Notes: generated by a model not told the origin, from the letters alone. DNA of 64,000 nucleotides from Rippkaea orientalis PCC 8801 (GCF_000021805.1 NC_011726.1:1612001-1676000), one strand, 5' to 3'. Positions 27,401 through 35,919 are shown, counted from the stretch's first letter. Translations and numbers: made by a program.

Positions 27401-27926
27401 TTTGTGCCATGTTGCCTAAAGCACCTGATATGGCTCCAGGGTGATTAGATGAAGAGATAGACTGTTGAAGATAATCAATCACTTTTGCATAATCTCCCAG
27501 AGATTTATAATTCATAGCAATTAAGCCTAAAGCCAAAGCTTTTGCTTCAGGATCATCTAAACTTTCAACCATCGAAAGGTATTGTTGAGCATAGTCAGAG
27601 GATTTCCGATAGTCTCCTCTAGCATGATACAATAACATTATTGGCGAAAGACTTTTAGCCTCTTGTTTGCGATCGCCCGCTAAACGCCAATACTTCAAAG
27701 CTTCTTCATATTTAGGAAGAACTTTAGTTAATAAAGGAGCGTTTTGTTTGTTTAATTCAGCAGCTTCTGCTTGAGCTTTTTCTGCCATCATTCGATAGGA
27801 ATTTGTTGCTTCAACGGGGGTTTCTTGTGACAGCAATAAAGGTTCAGTTTCCCCCATTGCTTGAACAGGCTGACAAAGCATCAAAGAAGTGACAAAAATA
27901 GAGAGATAAAAATCAGTGTTTCTCAT
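24438..27926 (-). CDS. Exported TPR-CHAT domain protease-like protein
   Basis: 1162 residues. A signal peptide (about 1-24) is followed by some 18-20 tetratricopeptide-like repeats (about 45-650), a helical/coiled-coil region (about 660-760) and a C-terminal CHAT domain of the caspase-like clan. The predicted dyad is H1022 (FVHFATHG) and C1071 (LSACETG), with the conserved GEGLVGLTRGFMYAG and SLWKVDD after it. CHAT proteins act as proteases or death effectors in other bacteria; the role of exported cyanobacterial versions is unknown. It starts three bases after the FecR-TPR gene. Confidence 0.9.
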   Translation of the reverse strand: MRNTDFYLSIFVTSLMLCQPVQAMGETEPLLLSQETPVEATNSYRMMAEKAQAEAAELNKQNAPLLTKVLPKYEEALKYWRLAGDRKQEAKSLSPIMLLYHARGDYRKSSDYAQQYLSMVESLDDPEAKALALGLIAMNYKSLGDYAKVIDYLQQSISSSNHPGAISGALGNMAQSYQNLGQTEQAIQTYYQALAFWKGQDNLIEQAETLQAVAFFYFTLGEIKKSIDILTQANSLDPEFKRERSILDSIYSALPIFSCSDQFALLKQPPKLEISQHLSTPSEAVDSPKRTNNTIENFQQKVEKYRQREVLRGEAEFLSMLGGLEYHRIGEYQKAIEVYQQELKLRKIMGDKPDEAEALVNIADILNKQGKKQDAINFLNQALEIQRQLKTLPKEAETLLTLGDVYLSLGAYESSLESYQKALSIFNKIGDRSNAINAFQSIGSVYKELKNYPEALKFYQQALSLSKSTGNCHYEASSQYTISRTYLDLGDYQNAIKVGNEALQLSEKLGIIEYKFARQAKVNDTLAKIELKQNNYPKALELAQKAKNLGKQSGSGDLEAHFLTTIAETYEASKQPEQAIQTYQEQLTLYRTLGLQPEQSQTLYNLAKLERTQGSLLNALNSINEAINIIETIRKDVASPELRTSFFATKQDYYELKINLLMELHQKDPTKGYDAQAFDTSERSRARTLLELLNEANADIKQGVDLNLLEQEKSLQYKLAALDKNWVELLNKNPTEQQKQDLQQQRKSLFSQYQDIQAQIRAKSPKYAALTQPQPLTLTQVQQQVLDENSVLLQYSLGEERSYLWVVTKGQLNSYELPPKKSIELLAKDLRDAILYDKDNPEIIAQSSAKLSEVILAPATQNLTKKRLIIVADGILNYIPFSVLSVSNQSLISQYKLSNLPSSSSIAIIRQETKTRKPAPKTLAILADPIFSLNDERVKSPQTSPSRQNNTDLSVIALKSSVRALGDDNTLPRLPGTRTEAQAILPLFPESQRISAFDSQANIAFASNPQLSQYRFVHFATHGIFNSESPELSGVVLSLVDAKGNSVNGFLRLNEIFNLNLPVELVILSACETGLGKEVKGEGLVGLTRGFMYAGSPRVLVSLWKVDDQATAEMMTRFYRLMLQKKMSPVDALREAQLQMQQETEWKSPYYWGAFLVQGEWR

Positions 27927-27929
27927 CGT

Positions 27930-29009
27930 TTACTTGTTGATTTGTTTGATACGGTTTTCAACTTCTTGTACTTTGGATTCATCTCCCAAGGCAAGATAAC
28001 TTTGCTGTGCTTTTTTCAAACACTCTAAGGCTTTATCTTTTCCAGTTAATCCATAATTTGCCTCTCCTAACCCGAATTGTGATTCGGCTTGCCCTTCAAG
28101 ATCGCCTGATTTTTCTGCTAATTCTAAAGATTGTAAATAAGCCTCCTTAGCTTGTTTATTTAAGCCAACTTGTAAGTATAAATCCCCTAATAATTTATAC
28201 CCCGCCATTGTTTGAGTTTTTTGGGCAACTAATTCCGATAAAATAGTGATCGCGTCTGCTTTCAATCCGCTAGTTTCATACAAATAAGCGATCGCTAATT
28301 TCTCGGCTTCAGGAGTCAATTCTTGTTGCTTAATCTTCGCTACTTCTGCGTTAATTGATTCTACTTTTGCCTTATCCAAAATATTAAAGCTCAAATTTGC
28401 CCCCTGTTCATCCTTTGAAGAAACTTTTGGATCTTCTGTTGTCACAACTAAGCGATAATATCCCCCTGGCTGCAAAATTGGCTCTCCTGGGTACAAAATT
28501 TCTGTATTTGTGGTTTCTGTCTGCCAATCTAACCCAGAACCTTCTAATTTCACCGTATAGCGAGTTGCCCCTGGAACCTTATTCCACTGCAATAAAGGAC
28601 GATTGGTTAAAATAGTGGTGTTGCGAGGACTGATAATATAGGGGATCTTTTCATTGTCCCCCCTAGTAGCAGAACGAGTTGTATTGCGAGAACGGGACAC
28701 TAAACCTCGTGGGCAACCTTCAGATACTCGGAATTGTTTACTCGATGTTGCTTGCCATTTTTGGGTATTGCTACACAAAAGGGTTGCCGAAGCGTTATTA
28801 CCTACTTGCAGCAGATCATTAGGACTTAATAATGCTCCAACAGTCGCTTTTTGAAACCCCTTCCATTTCTCCCGTTTAATTTTGACATCTCCATTAATTT
28901 TAATTAATAAATTAACGCCTGTCGATTGACTTACGCTCGATTGGGGAAGAATAAGACAAAGAAAACTCAAAAAAAATCCTGTTAATATTAAGGGCTTATT
29001 TAACTTCAT
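27930..29009 (-). CDS. FecR-like and TPR-domain exported protein
   Basis: 359 residues from the ATG that begins a signal peptide (MKLNKPLILTGFFLSF). Residues about 30-90 resemble a FecR-type domain (NGDVKIKREKWKGFQKATVG, then LLSPNDLLQVGNNASATLLC). A fibronectin-like segment follows (about 125-210), and TPR repeats occupy the C-terminal half. An upstream in-frame ATG at 29111 was rejected, because its extra residues are translated dispersed-repeat DNA. It is tightly coupled to the CHAT gene (three-base gap), suggesting the two act together. Confidence 0.82.
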   Translation of the reverse strand: MKLNKPLILTGFFLSFLCLILPQSSVSQSTGVNLLIKINGDVKIKREKWKGFQKATVGALLSPNDLLQVGNNASATLLCSNTQKWQATSSKQFRVSEGCPRGLVSRSRNTTRSATRGDNEKIPYIISPRNTTILTNRPLLQWNKVPGATRYTVKLEGSGLDWQTETTNTEILYPGEPILQPGGYYRLVVTTEDPKVSSKDEQGANLSFNILDKAKVESINAEVAKIKQQELTPEAEKLAIAYLYETSGLKADAITILSELVAQKTQTMAGYKLLGDLYLQVGLNKQAKEAYLQSLELAEKSGDLEGQAESQFGLGEANYGLTGKDKALECLKKAQQSYLALGDESKVQEVENRIKQINK

Positions 29010-29083
29010 GGGGGTGAATCTCCTTGAGTTTTGTCGAGTGGGAAAACATTTTAATCTAAGTAGGTGGTTATCAATAAGCGTAG

Positions 29084-29100
29084 GGTGGGCATTGCCCACC
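29084..29100. repeat. Dispersed palindrome GGTGGGCA-T-TGCCCACC
   Basis: A perfect eight-base-pair palindrome in the gap between the TPR gene and the FecR-TPR gene, preceded by GTAG. A degenerate half copy (CATTGCCCACTCTACAAGG) lies about 50 bases further on. The same core occurs at 11142-11158. Confidence 0.75.
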
Positions 29101-29232
29101 AAAAAGATCAAATACTTGTCTAGAGATGACTGTGAACATTGCCCACTCTACAAGGTTTATTCGTTTAATTATGGCGATCTACTTACAATTAATCAAAATA
29201 ATTTTCTTATTTATTCATCCTACATCTGAAGT

Positions 29233-30558
29233 TTATGGAGTTGAATTTGCTTGAGAAGTTAACTTTTGTTTAGCCAAAGAAAACCAAGTTTCTTCTTCTG
29301 GATTGCGAATTTCTCCAGCAGCTAACCGTTTCTCAATCAAAGTATAGCACTGTTGCCATTGTTCTAGGGCAAGAGAAGGCTGTTTTGGCGGTAACTCTAA
29401 TACTTGGGCTAAAAGGCAATGAGCCGCCCCTGGATTGGGAATATAGGGCTGAATTTGGGGATCACTGGCAATTCCAATGGCTGCGAATAGATAACCTTGC
29501 GCTTCTTCGGGTTGAGATTGCTGTAATTTTGCCCATCCTAAGTTTTTTAAGATACTGTATTTTACTTCTCCCAAATTAACAGGAGGGGGACTTTCTTTTT
29601 GTTCTTCGGTATCAATTAAGCTTAACCCTTCTTTGAGTAAAATAACGGCTTCTGGATATTTATTTTGTCTAATATAAAGACGGGCAAGATTGTTATAAGC
29701 TTCTGGGATTCCTCCTTTAGCTGCAATAATGTAGTATTTCACAGCATTATCAAAATTTTGGAGTTCTTCGTAGAGATTGCCTAAATTGTAAGTCGCATCT
29801 AAATTATTAGCAGATAGAGCAATGGCTTTTAAATAATGTTGTTCTGCTTGAGTTAATTGTCCGCGTTGTTGGGCTCGTCTTCCTTCTTGGTTCATCCCTT
29901 GAGAAAATTGCGGTTGCAGAAACCAAATAACTAATAGAATGACAAATAAAGAAACCGTTGGAATTAATCTTGCTTCTTCCTGTAAATGTTTAGGAATTTT
30001 TAAGCGATCGCAGAGTCGATTAAATCCTTCGCGTCCCGCAGAAGTGAGTTCATTATTGGCTTGTAATAAGACTAAAATACTCGGTAAGGCGATCGCTAAC
30101 ATTTCTCCTAACCCCGATGCACCACTAAAAAAGCGTGTTGCTAAGGTTCCTAATAATCCCAAATTGATTGTCCAAACGCCAATTCTAGCTCCTTTCCACA
30201 GCCAAGATAGCTGTCCTGCTAATTCTTTTTCTTTGACTGTTTCATCTAAACTCCACCACCACCCTTGAGGGGAAATGGAAAGGCTATGACGATAGACGGC
30301 TAAATCAAGAATCTGAGTTAAAGAAACTGCGTTATTTTCTAACTTTTTATCTAATTCTACTAAGGTTTGTAAAATCGTTGAAGGAACTTTTTTTTCAACG
30401 TCTAATAGTCTTTGTACTGTCTCTCTGGTGGTGAGAATTTTTAAAGCATTTTCAGTTGATTGGTTGCTTTCATTTTCCCAAGCAGCAAGGGCTAATTGAT
30501 ACTGCGCGAGGGCAATTTCAATCGGCGGAATGGCAGCTAAACTAGGAGAGGATGTCAT
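29233..30558 (-). CDS. Membrane-anchored TPR protein
   Basis: 441 residues. A helical cytosolic N-terminus (about 1-120) is followed by two or three hydrophobic segments (about 125-215, including SLFVILLVIWFLQ) and a TPR array (about 225-430; GQLTQAEQHYLKAI, NLDATYNLGNLYEELQNFDNAVKYY). It lies upstream of the FecR-TPR and CHAT genes on the same strand, separated by 223 bases containing a dispersed palindrome. It could be the membrane receptor or scaffold of that set. Function unknown. Confidence 0.75.
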   Translation of the reverse strand: MTSSPSLAAIPPIEIALAQYQLALAAWENESNQSTENALKILTTRETVQRLLDVEKKVPSTILQTLVELDKKLENNAVSLTQILDLAVYRHSLSISPQGWWWSLDETVKEKELAGQLSWLWKGARIGVWTINLGLLGTLATRFFSGASGLGEMLAIALPSILVLLQANNELTSAGREGFNRLCDRLKIPKHLQEEARLIPTVSLFVILLVIWFLQPQFSQGMNQEGRRAQQRGQLTQAEQHYLKAIALSANNLDATYNLGNLYEELQNFDNAVKYYIIAAKGGIPEAYNNLARLYIRQNKYPEAVILLKEGLSLIDTEEQKESPPPVNLGEVKYSILKNLGWAKLQQSQPEEAQGYLFAAIGIASDPQIQPYIPNPGAAHCLLAQVLELPPKQPSLALEQWQQCYTLIEKRLAAGEIRNPEEETWFSLAKQKLTSQANSTP

Positions 30559-30723
30559 ACTATTTTTCCTTGGTTAACCCCTAAAATACTCAAAACATTA
30601 TTAGGTATTTGAAATTATGCCACAATCTAAAATCTTAGATTATTATCTACGTTTTATAATTGAATAGTTGTATAATTAAGGTATATAAAAATTGATAATA
30701 ACTAAACCTCATTTAATTAAGCC

Positions 30724-31416
30724 ATGTTATTCCGTCAACTGTTTGATCATGAATCATCGACTTATACTTATTTAATTGCTGATTCTACTCTAAAACAAGC
30801 CCTATTAGTTGATCCGGTTTTAGAACAAGTCGAACGCGATCGCCAATTATTACAAGAACTAGGATTAACGCTAAAATACTGTTTAGAAACCCATATTCAT
30901 GCAGATCACATCACAGGAACCGGAAAACTGAGGGAAATAACGGGATGCTTAGGAATTGTTCCGGAAAATGCCCAGATTTCCTGTGCGGATCGTAAGATAA
31001 AGGATAGAGAAATCTTAACCTTGGGAGAGGTGACAGTAGAAGCGATCGCAACTCCTGGCCATACAGATAGCCATAATGCTTATTTAATCAACAAAACCCA
31101 TCTATTAACAGGGGATGCGCTATTTATTCGCGGATGTGGACGGACAGACTTCCAAAGTGGGGATGCAGGGAGACTTTACGACTCAGTTACCCAAAAATTA
31201 TTTACGTTACCCGATGAAACCTTAGTGTATCCTGGCCATGAATATCGAGGCCATAGTGTTTCGACTATTGGAGAAGAAAAACAACACAACCCGCGTTTTT
31301 TAGGACGCAATAGAACAGATTTTATTACTTTCATGAATAATCTTAATTTACCAAATCCTAAAAAGATGATGGAAGCAGTTCCCGCTAATCAAATGTGTGG
31401 CAAAGTGAAGTACTAG
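30724..31416 (+). CDS. Persulfide (sulfur) dioxygenase-like metallo-beta-lactamase-fold protein
   Basis: 230 residues of the ETHE1/Blh type, which oxidise glutathione persulfide to sulfite. Metal-binding motifs are THIHADHITG, ATPGHTDSH and TGDALFIRGCGRTDFQ, plus the C-terminal YPGHEYRG. GCGRTDFQxGD is typical of this branch rather than glyoxalase II. No rhodanese is fused or adjacent. Confidence 0.88.
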   Translation: MLFRQLFDHESSTYTYLIADSTLKQALLVDPVLEQVERDRQLLQELGLTLKYCLETHIHADHITGTGKLREITGCLGIVPENAQISCADRKIKDREILTLGEVTVEAIATPGHTDSHNAYLINKTHLLTGDALFIRGCGRTDFQSGDAGRLYDSVTQKLFTLPDETLVYPGHEYRGHSVSTIGEEKQHNPRFLGRNRTDFITFMNNLNLPNPKKMMEAVPANQMCGKVKY

Positions 31417-31718
31417 AGACTTGAAAAATCTTCCCTAGGTAAGAGAATTTACTGGTATTACGTTAATTGAAAATTAACCCCGTATCAATTGTCATGTTAG
31501 AAGAGCTTGGTTATAATAGTTGGCTAAATTATCCTAAGTATCAGTCCCTAAAATATGTACTTTATCGTAGTTTTTGAGCTAGATTGAGTATCCTATCAAA
31601 TCTACTTTAAACAATTGTTTTGTTCTAAATTAGTCGAGTGTTATTACCTAGGTCTGATATTTTTTGTTAATTTACCTTTCTCAAGATCTCATTCCCTAAC
31701 CAAAACTTGTTTTAAGAT
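31417..31718. other. Leader region of the PEP-CTERM gene
   Basis: 302 bases of AT-rich DNA. Apart from the strong promoter candidate below, I see no open frame or stable hairpin. Confidence 0.5.
31489..31517 (+). promoter_or_regulatory. Consensus sigma70-type promoter
   Basis: TTGTCA (31489-31494) and TATAAT (31512-31517) are separated by exactly 17 bases, a near-consensus housekeeping promoter. It points at the PEP-CTERM gene, whose ATG is about 200 bases downstream, so the transcript would have a long 5' leader. Confidence 0.6.
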
Positions 31719-33497
31719 ATGAAAGTTTTTGTTCCCAACCTACCCCTAGGACTGCTCACCGTGTCCAGTATTTTAGGGATTAGTAGCCAAGTTTTAGGGG
31801 CTACTCTGACCTTGAATGCCACCAACGCAGGTAGCTATAGATTTAATGGAACTTCTAGCTACACTCAAACCTCCACTTCAAGCTATGTAACGGGGAGAAC
31901 AACCAACCCCCAAGAAAACCGTAGCTACTTTGTTTTTACCATTCCTTCGAGTATGTCCCAGTCCAACCGAACGATTCTCGGTGCAACGTTAACCCTCGTT
32001 AACCCGACGAACGGTTCAGGGGCTAATTTAACTGGAAAAACCCTCAACATTACTAATTTTACCGGTAACATTAATAACTTAATTAGTAATGGGGGTGGAA
32101 CAAATGCAGGAAGGCAAACGGTTTTTAACGATCTTGGTACAACGGGGACGGGCAATGTTGTGTACGGAAGTACCACCTTTGACGTTTTACCCACCAGCCC
32201 TATCAGCATTAACCTGAGCCAGAATAGCATCTTAACAGATATCCGTAACAGAGCAGGACAGCAATTTGCGATCGGGGCAGCACTTACAGGACTCAATACC
32301 ACCAATAACCAATCCGTTTTTGTGGGGAGTAGTTCAGCCACACCTAGCAATAGACAGTTAACCATTACCTATGCCGATGCCTTTCTCGGAACCAACGGAG
32401 ATCAACAGTTTGGCAACGTTTTGATTGGTCAATCCGCGAGTAGAACCTTAACAGTCACGAATAATGGAGAGACTGGAAGTACCTTAACCGGATTGATTGG
32501 AGCTTCAACCACATCAACCATTCAACCGACATCAGGCACATCTTCCTTCTCCTTGGGGTCTACCCAGTCCTCCACTCGTACCTTTACCTATACTCCCACG
32601 GTACGAGGCTCTAATCAAACAAATATCGCTATTACCAGTAATGACACCAATACAAACCCCTTATTAACGGGTATTGGGGTTGCTCCACAAAACGTCATTA
32701 CCAGTTCTAACCTCGATGCCGGGTTAGTCAGAATTGGAACCAGTAGCACGGTAGGAGTCACCCTACAAAACATAGGCGATGGCAACTTATCCGGACAAGG
32801 AGCTATTAGTAATCTCAATGGGACTGCATCTTTAACGGGAATTAGTTCTAATTTCATCCCCACAGCAGGTTCCGTCGGTAATTTAAGTCTGACGGATAAC
32901 GTCAGTCAAAACATTGAATTTCTCTATACGCCGACAGCTAAAGTGGCGGAAACCCAAGAGTTAACCCTCGCTTTCAGCAATGGCAGCGATAATGGTACCA
33001 ACCAAGCGCAAACCAAAACCTTTGCTTTATCAGGTACAGGGGTCGGTCCTGCGTTTCAAAGTGGTCCGGTGCCTAATTCTACCATCAACTTTGGAACGGT
33101 TCCAATTCATTCCACAGTTACTTTGCCCTTTGTCATCACCAATGCCACCCAAGATCCCATCGACCCGAATAATGATTTGTCCCTAACGGGGTTAACCTTA
33201 CTGAATGCATTCTTTGAAGGTCCCGATGCCGATCTGTTTTTCTTGTCTAATTTTACCCCTGGAACAGTTCTAGCACGGGGTGAAAGTTTATTCTTGGATA
33301 TTGGCTTCACTGCTGGGACGACAGGACCCAAAAATGCTACGCTTCGGATTTTAACGGATCAGGGAGCAGCCTTTGGACAAGTGGGAGAGGATTTCAGCTA
33401 CAATGTCACTGCCCTTGCCGTTCCTGAACCCAGTTCACTGTTAGGATTAGGGGCTTTTCTCACCAGTGGGATACTTGTGAAAAGGAAACGGGATTAA
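31719..33497 (+). CDS. PEP-CTERM-anchored extracellular protein with choice-of-anchor-D repeats
   Basis: 592 residues. A signal peptide (about 1-27, ending SSQVLGATL) precedes a Thr/Ser/Asn-rich beta region. Two or three ASPM/SPD-2/Hydin-like repeats follow (QFGNVLIGQSASRTLTVTNNG; later INFGTVPIHSTVTLPFVITN). The end is a PEP-CTERM sorting signal (VPEPSSLLGLGAF, a helix, then KRKR). Such proteins are processed by an exosortase and usually linked to exopolysaccharide. No exosortase lies in the window. Confidence 0.9.
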   Translation: MKVFVPNLPLGLLTVSSILGISSQVLGATLTLNATNAGSYRFNGTSSYTQTSTSSYVTGRTTNPQENRSYFVFTIPSSMSQSNRTILGATLTLVNPTNGSGANLTGKTLNITNFTGNINNLISNGGGTNAGRQTVFNDLGTTGTGNVVYGSTTFDVLPTSPISINLSQNSILTDIRNRAGQQFAIGAALTGLNTTNNQSVFVGSSSATPSNRQLTITYADAFLGTNGDQQFGNVLIGQSASRTLTVTNNGETGSTLTGLIGASTTSTIQPTSGTSSFSLGSTQSSTRTFTYTPTVRGSNQTNIAITSNDTNTNPLLTGIGVAPQNVITSSNLDAGLVRIGTSSTVGVTLQNIGDGNLSGQGAISNLNGTASLTGISSNFIPTAGSVGNLSLTDNVSQNIEFLYTPTAKVAETQELTLAFSNGSDNGTNQAQTKTFALSGTGVGPAFQSGPVPNSTINFGTVPIHSTVTLPFVITNATQDPIDPNNDLSLTGLTLLNAFFEGPDADLFFLSNFTPGTVLARGESLFLDIGFTAGTTGPKNATLRILTDQGAAFGQVGEDFSYNVTALAVPEPSSLLGLGAFLTSGILVKRKRD

Positions 33498-33536
33498 TTC
33501 AGTACAAAACCAGGCTTAGTTGGTAAGGAGCAGCTT

Positions 33537-33559
33537 AGGGTGGGCAACGCCTACCCCTA
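33537..33559. repeat. Degenerate copy of the dispersed palindrome
   Basis: AGGGTGGGCAACGCCTACCC resembles the GGTGGGCATTGCCCACC element, with two arm mismatches. It lies between the PEP-CTERM gene and the DUF3318 gene. Confidence 0.5.
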
Positions 33560-33691
33560 GGCTCGACTATTTCTCTAAAAATTATTATTATTTAGTTGAG
33601 GTAGCACCAGAAGAAAGAGGCGAAAGAATGCTTCGACCGCTACAATAATAGATAAGATTCTTAATAATAGTATTAGACCCTATATAAATCT

Positions 33692-34342
33692 ATGACATCT
33701 TATGCAACTTCATCTGCTAGGGCGGAAATGAGCGAATTACGACGATTAAAAACGCTATTGCCCCCAGAATTACAAAGTTGGGTCATGGTAGAAGGAAGTA
33801 CCGAAATTAATCCCCCCCTATTGCGCTGTGAAGAGTTGGGACGGGATGAAGTAGAAATCCAAATTGATCTAACCAAGTGGGAAAATTTAGCCATTGATCA
33901 GCGAAACTTGCTGTTTTGGCACGAAGTCGCTCGCATTCAAAATGATACCATTCCCCGCGAAGGATGGGAAATGGCCGCCCTAGCCATTGGATTAGGGGGG
34001 GCTGTAGGAGAACTTTGGGTACAAGATGGTTTATTGTTATTGTTAGCCCTAGGACTTTGTGGCATTTCTGGCTATCGACTCTGGCAAAAAAATAATGGCG
34101 ATCGCAAATTAAAAGAAGCTATCGAAGCAGACGAAAAAGCGATCGCCCTAGCAACCCGTTTTGGGTATTCCTTGCCCAATGCCTATAAAAGTCTGGGGAG
34201 TGCCTTCAAAACCCTAATTGAGCAAACCCCTAATCGTCGTCAACGTAAACAGTATGAAACCCGTTTACAAGCCCTCAGACGGAGTGCAGCCCAAGCTAAG
34301 ACTAAAATGCAACAGGAAGAAACAAAACGTCCTCGCATTTAA
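33692..34342 (+). CDS. DUF3318 family membrane protein
   Basis: 216 residues of a family that I associate with cyanobacteria. The N-terminal part (SELRRLKTLLPPELQSWV) precedes a conserved LLFWHEVARIQNDTIPREGWE stretch, one or two hydrophobic segments (about 93-130) and a basic C-terminal helix. A HEVAR-type sequence resembles a metallopeptidase HExxH only superficially. Function unknown. It lies 28 bases before the STAS fusion gene, so the two may be co-transcribed. Confidence 0.82.
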   Translation: MTSYATSSARAEMSELRRLKTLLPPELQSWVMVEGSTEINPPLLRCEELGRDEVEIQIDLTKWENLAIDQRNLLFWHEVARIQNDTIPREGWEMAALAIGLGGAVGELWVQDGLLLLLALGLCGISGYRLWQKNNGDRKLKEAIEADEKAIALATRFGYSLPNAYKSLGSAFKTLIEQTPNRRQRKQYETRLQALRRSAAQAKTKMQQEETKRPRI

Positions 34343-34370
34343 TTCATTGACCTTAAATGATAGATAATTG

Positions 34371-35369
34371 ATGACTACTCAAACGCCAGAAACCGATTTC
34401 CCTATTGTTATTGTCAACAATTATCCTGTGATGCAAATGCCCCCGCGTTTAACTATCTTGGAGGCGGTGACTTTTAAGAAAGTTTGTCATCATTTTCTCG
34501 GTAAAAGTCCCCTTCCTTCCCAATTGATTATCGATTTTAGTCAGACCCAATTTATGGATAGTAGCGGGGTAGGGGCATTGGTTCATAACTATAAGTCCGC
34601 TAAAAATAAAAATGTTCAATTAATTCTTTATAATATCCATCCTCCCGTGATGGCTGTTTTGTCCATGACAGGACTCGATGAAGTTTTTCCGATTACCTTA
34701 AGCCTGGATACCCAACAGAAAACAACCGCCTCTAGTATTAGAGAACATCCTCCTGAAACCCACCCCTCCGTTCGTTCTTGGATAAAACGTTTGATCGATA
34801 TTGTTGGGAGTTTGATAGGATTAGTCATTACTGGGTTCTTGTTTATTCCCATTGCTATTGCCATTAAGCACGATAGTTCAGGCCCGATCTTTTTTCAACA
34901 AATTCGTTGTGGATGGTTGGGAAAACGGTTTAAAATTATTAAGTTTCGCTCCATGTGTGTTGATGCGGAAGCCCAAAAACATAAAATTCCCAATCAAGCA
35001 CAAGGGGCAATTTTTAAGAATCCTAATGACCCTAGAATTACCAAAGTGGGTAAGTTTTTACGGCGAACAAGTCTAGATGAATTGCCTCAATTTTGGAATG
35101 TTCTTAAAGGGGACATGAGTTTAGTGGGGACTCGGCCACCAACTCCTGATGAGGTGGAACGTTATGAAGTCCCTCAGTGGCAACGATTGAATGTTAAACC
35201 AGGAATGACGGGGGAATGGCAAGTCTATGGGCGATCGCGGGTCAAAGATTTTGAAGAGGTCATTAAACTCGATTTACGCTATCAAGAAAATTGGAGTCAT
35301 TGGTATGATCTTCAACTAATCTTTAGAACAATTCTCATTTTATTTCGCAAAAATAGCGGTGCTTTTTAA
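34371..35369 (+). CDS. STAS domain fused to polyprenyl-phosphate sugar transferase
   Basis: 332 residues in two parts. Residues about 10-105 are a STAS (anti-sigma-antagonist) domain; FMDSSGVGAL contains the canonical phosphorylatable serine. Residues about 135-332 form a WcaJ/EpsL-type initiating sugar-phosphate transferase, with one membrane helix (about 145-167), then FFQQIRCGWLGKRFKIIKFR, SLDELPQFWNVLKGDMSLVG and TRPP. It would start an exopolysaccharide repeat unit on undecaprenyl phosphate, with the STAS part as a regulatory input. The stop is just before the RsbW-like gene start. Confidence 0.9.
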   Translation: MTTQTPETDFPIVIVNNYPVMQMPPRLTILEAVTFKKVCHHFLGKSPLPSQLIIDFSQTQFMDSSGVGALVHNYKSAKNKNVQLILYNIHPPVMAVLSMTGLDEVFPITLSLDTQQKTTASSIREHPPETHPSVRSWIKRLIDIVGSLIGLVITGFLFIPIAIAIKHDSSGPIFFQQIRCGWLGKRFKIIKFRSMCVDAEAQKHKIPNQAQGAIFKNPNDPRITKVGKFLRRTSLDELPQFWNVLKGDMSLVGTRPPTPDEVERYEVPQWQRLNVKPGMTGEWQVYGRSRVKDFEEVIKLDLRYQENWSHWYDLQLIFRTILILFRKNSGAF

Positions 35370-35376
35370 GTATTCA

Positions 35377-35823
35377 ATGAAAAGAGTGACCAGTCAATCA
35401 TTACTTAAGCAATTTCGTCTGAACGTTAAAACTGAACTCGAAGCATTAGAGGAGATTTTGCCCTGGTTTGAAGAAATTACTCAGGGTTACTTACCTCAAA
35501 AAGTGCTTTGGGAATGTAAATTAGCTTTGGCTGAGGGATTTACTAATACAGTACGCTATGCCCATCAAGATTTGCCTCCTGTCGTTCCCATTATTTTAGA
35601 AGTTCATGTATTTTCTAATTATTTAGAAATGCGAATTTGGGATGTAGGTCCTGCTTTTGACTTAGCTAGGAAGTTATTAGATATTGAACATAGTCAAGTA
35701 AACCCGTTAGAAAAGGAAAGTGCTCGGGGATTGTTTTTTATGAAACATTTAACCGATGATTTGCAATACATTCGCATTGCAAATCGGCGGAATTGTTTGA
35801 TGATGAAAAAAAACCTTGAATAA
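35377..35823 (+). CDS. RsbW-like anti-sigma / Ser-Thr kinase (HATPase_c_2)
   Basis: 148 residues of the GHKL ATPase fold. The N box reads ALAEGFTNTVRYAH, the G1 region MRIWDVGPAFD and the G2 region ESARGLFFMKHLTDD. Such kinases phosphorylate a serine in a STAS partner. The ATG lies seven bases after the STAS-fusion stop; a GTG at 35359 would overlap it. Tight coupling makes the fused STAS domain its probable partner. Confidence 0.9.
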   Translation: MKRVTSQSLLKQFRLNVKTELEALEEILPWFEEITQGYLPQKVLWECKLALAEGFTNTVRYAHQDLPPVVPIILEVHVFSNYLEMRIWDVGPAFDLARKLLDIEHSQVNPLEKESARGLFFMKHLTDDLQYIRIANRRNCLMMKKNLE

Positions 35824-35919
35824 CCAATCAATAATTGATTTAAAAAAATTACTTTTTGATCAACAACTTTTGTTTTTTCTCTGGTAATACTAATATAGAA
35901 AATGTTAAAAGATCAATTC

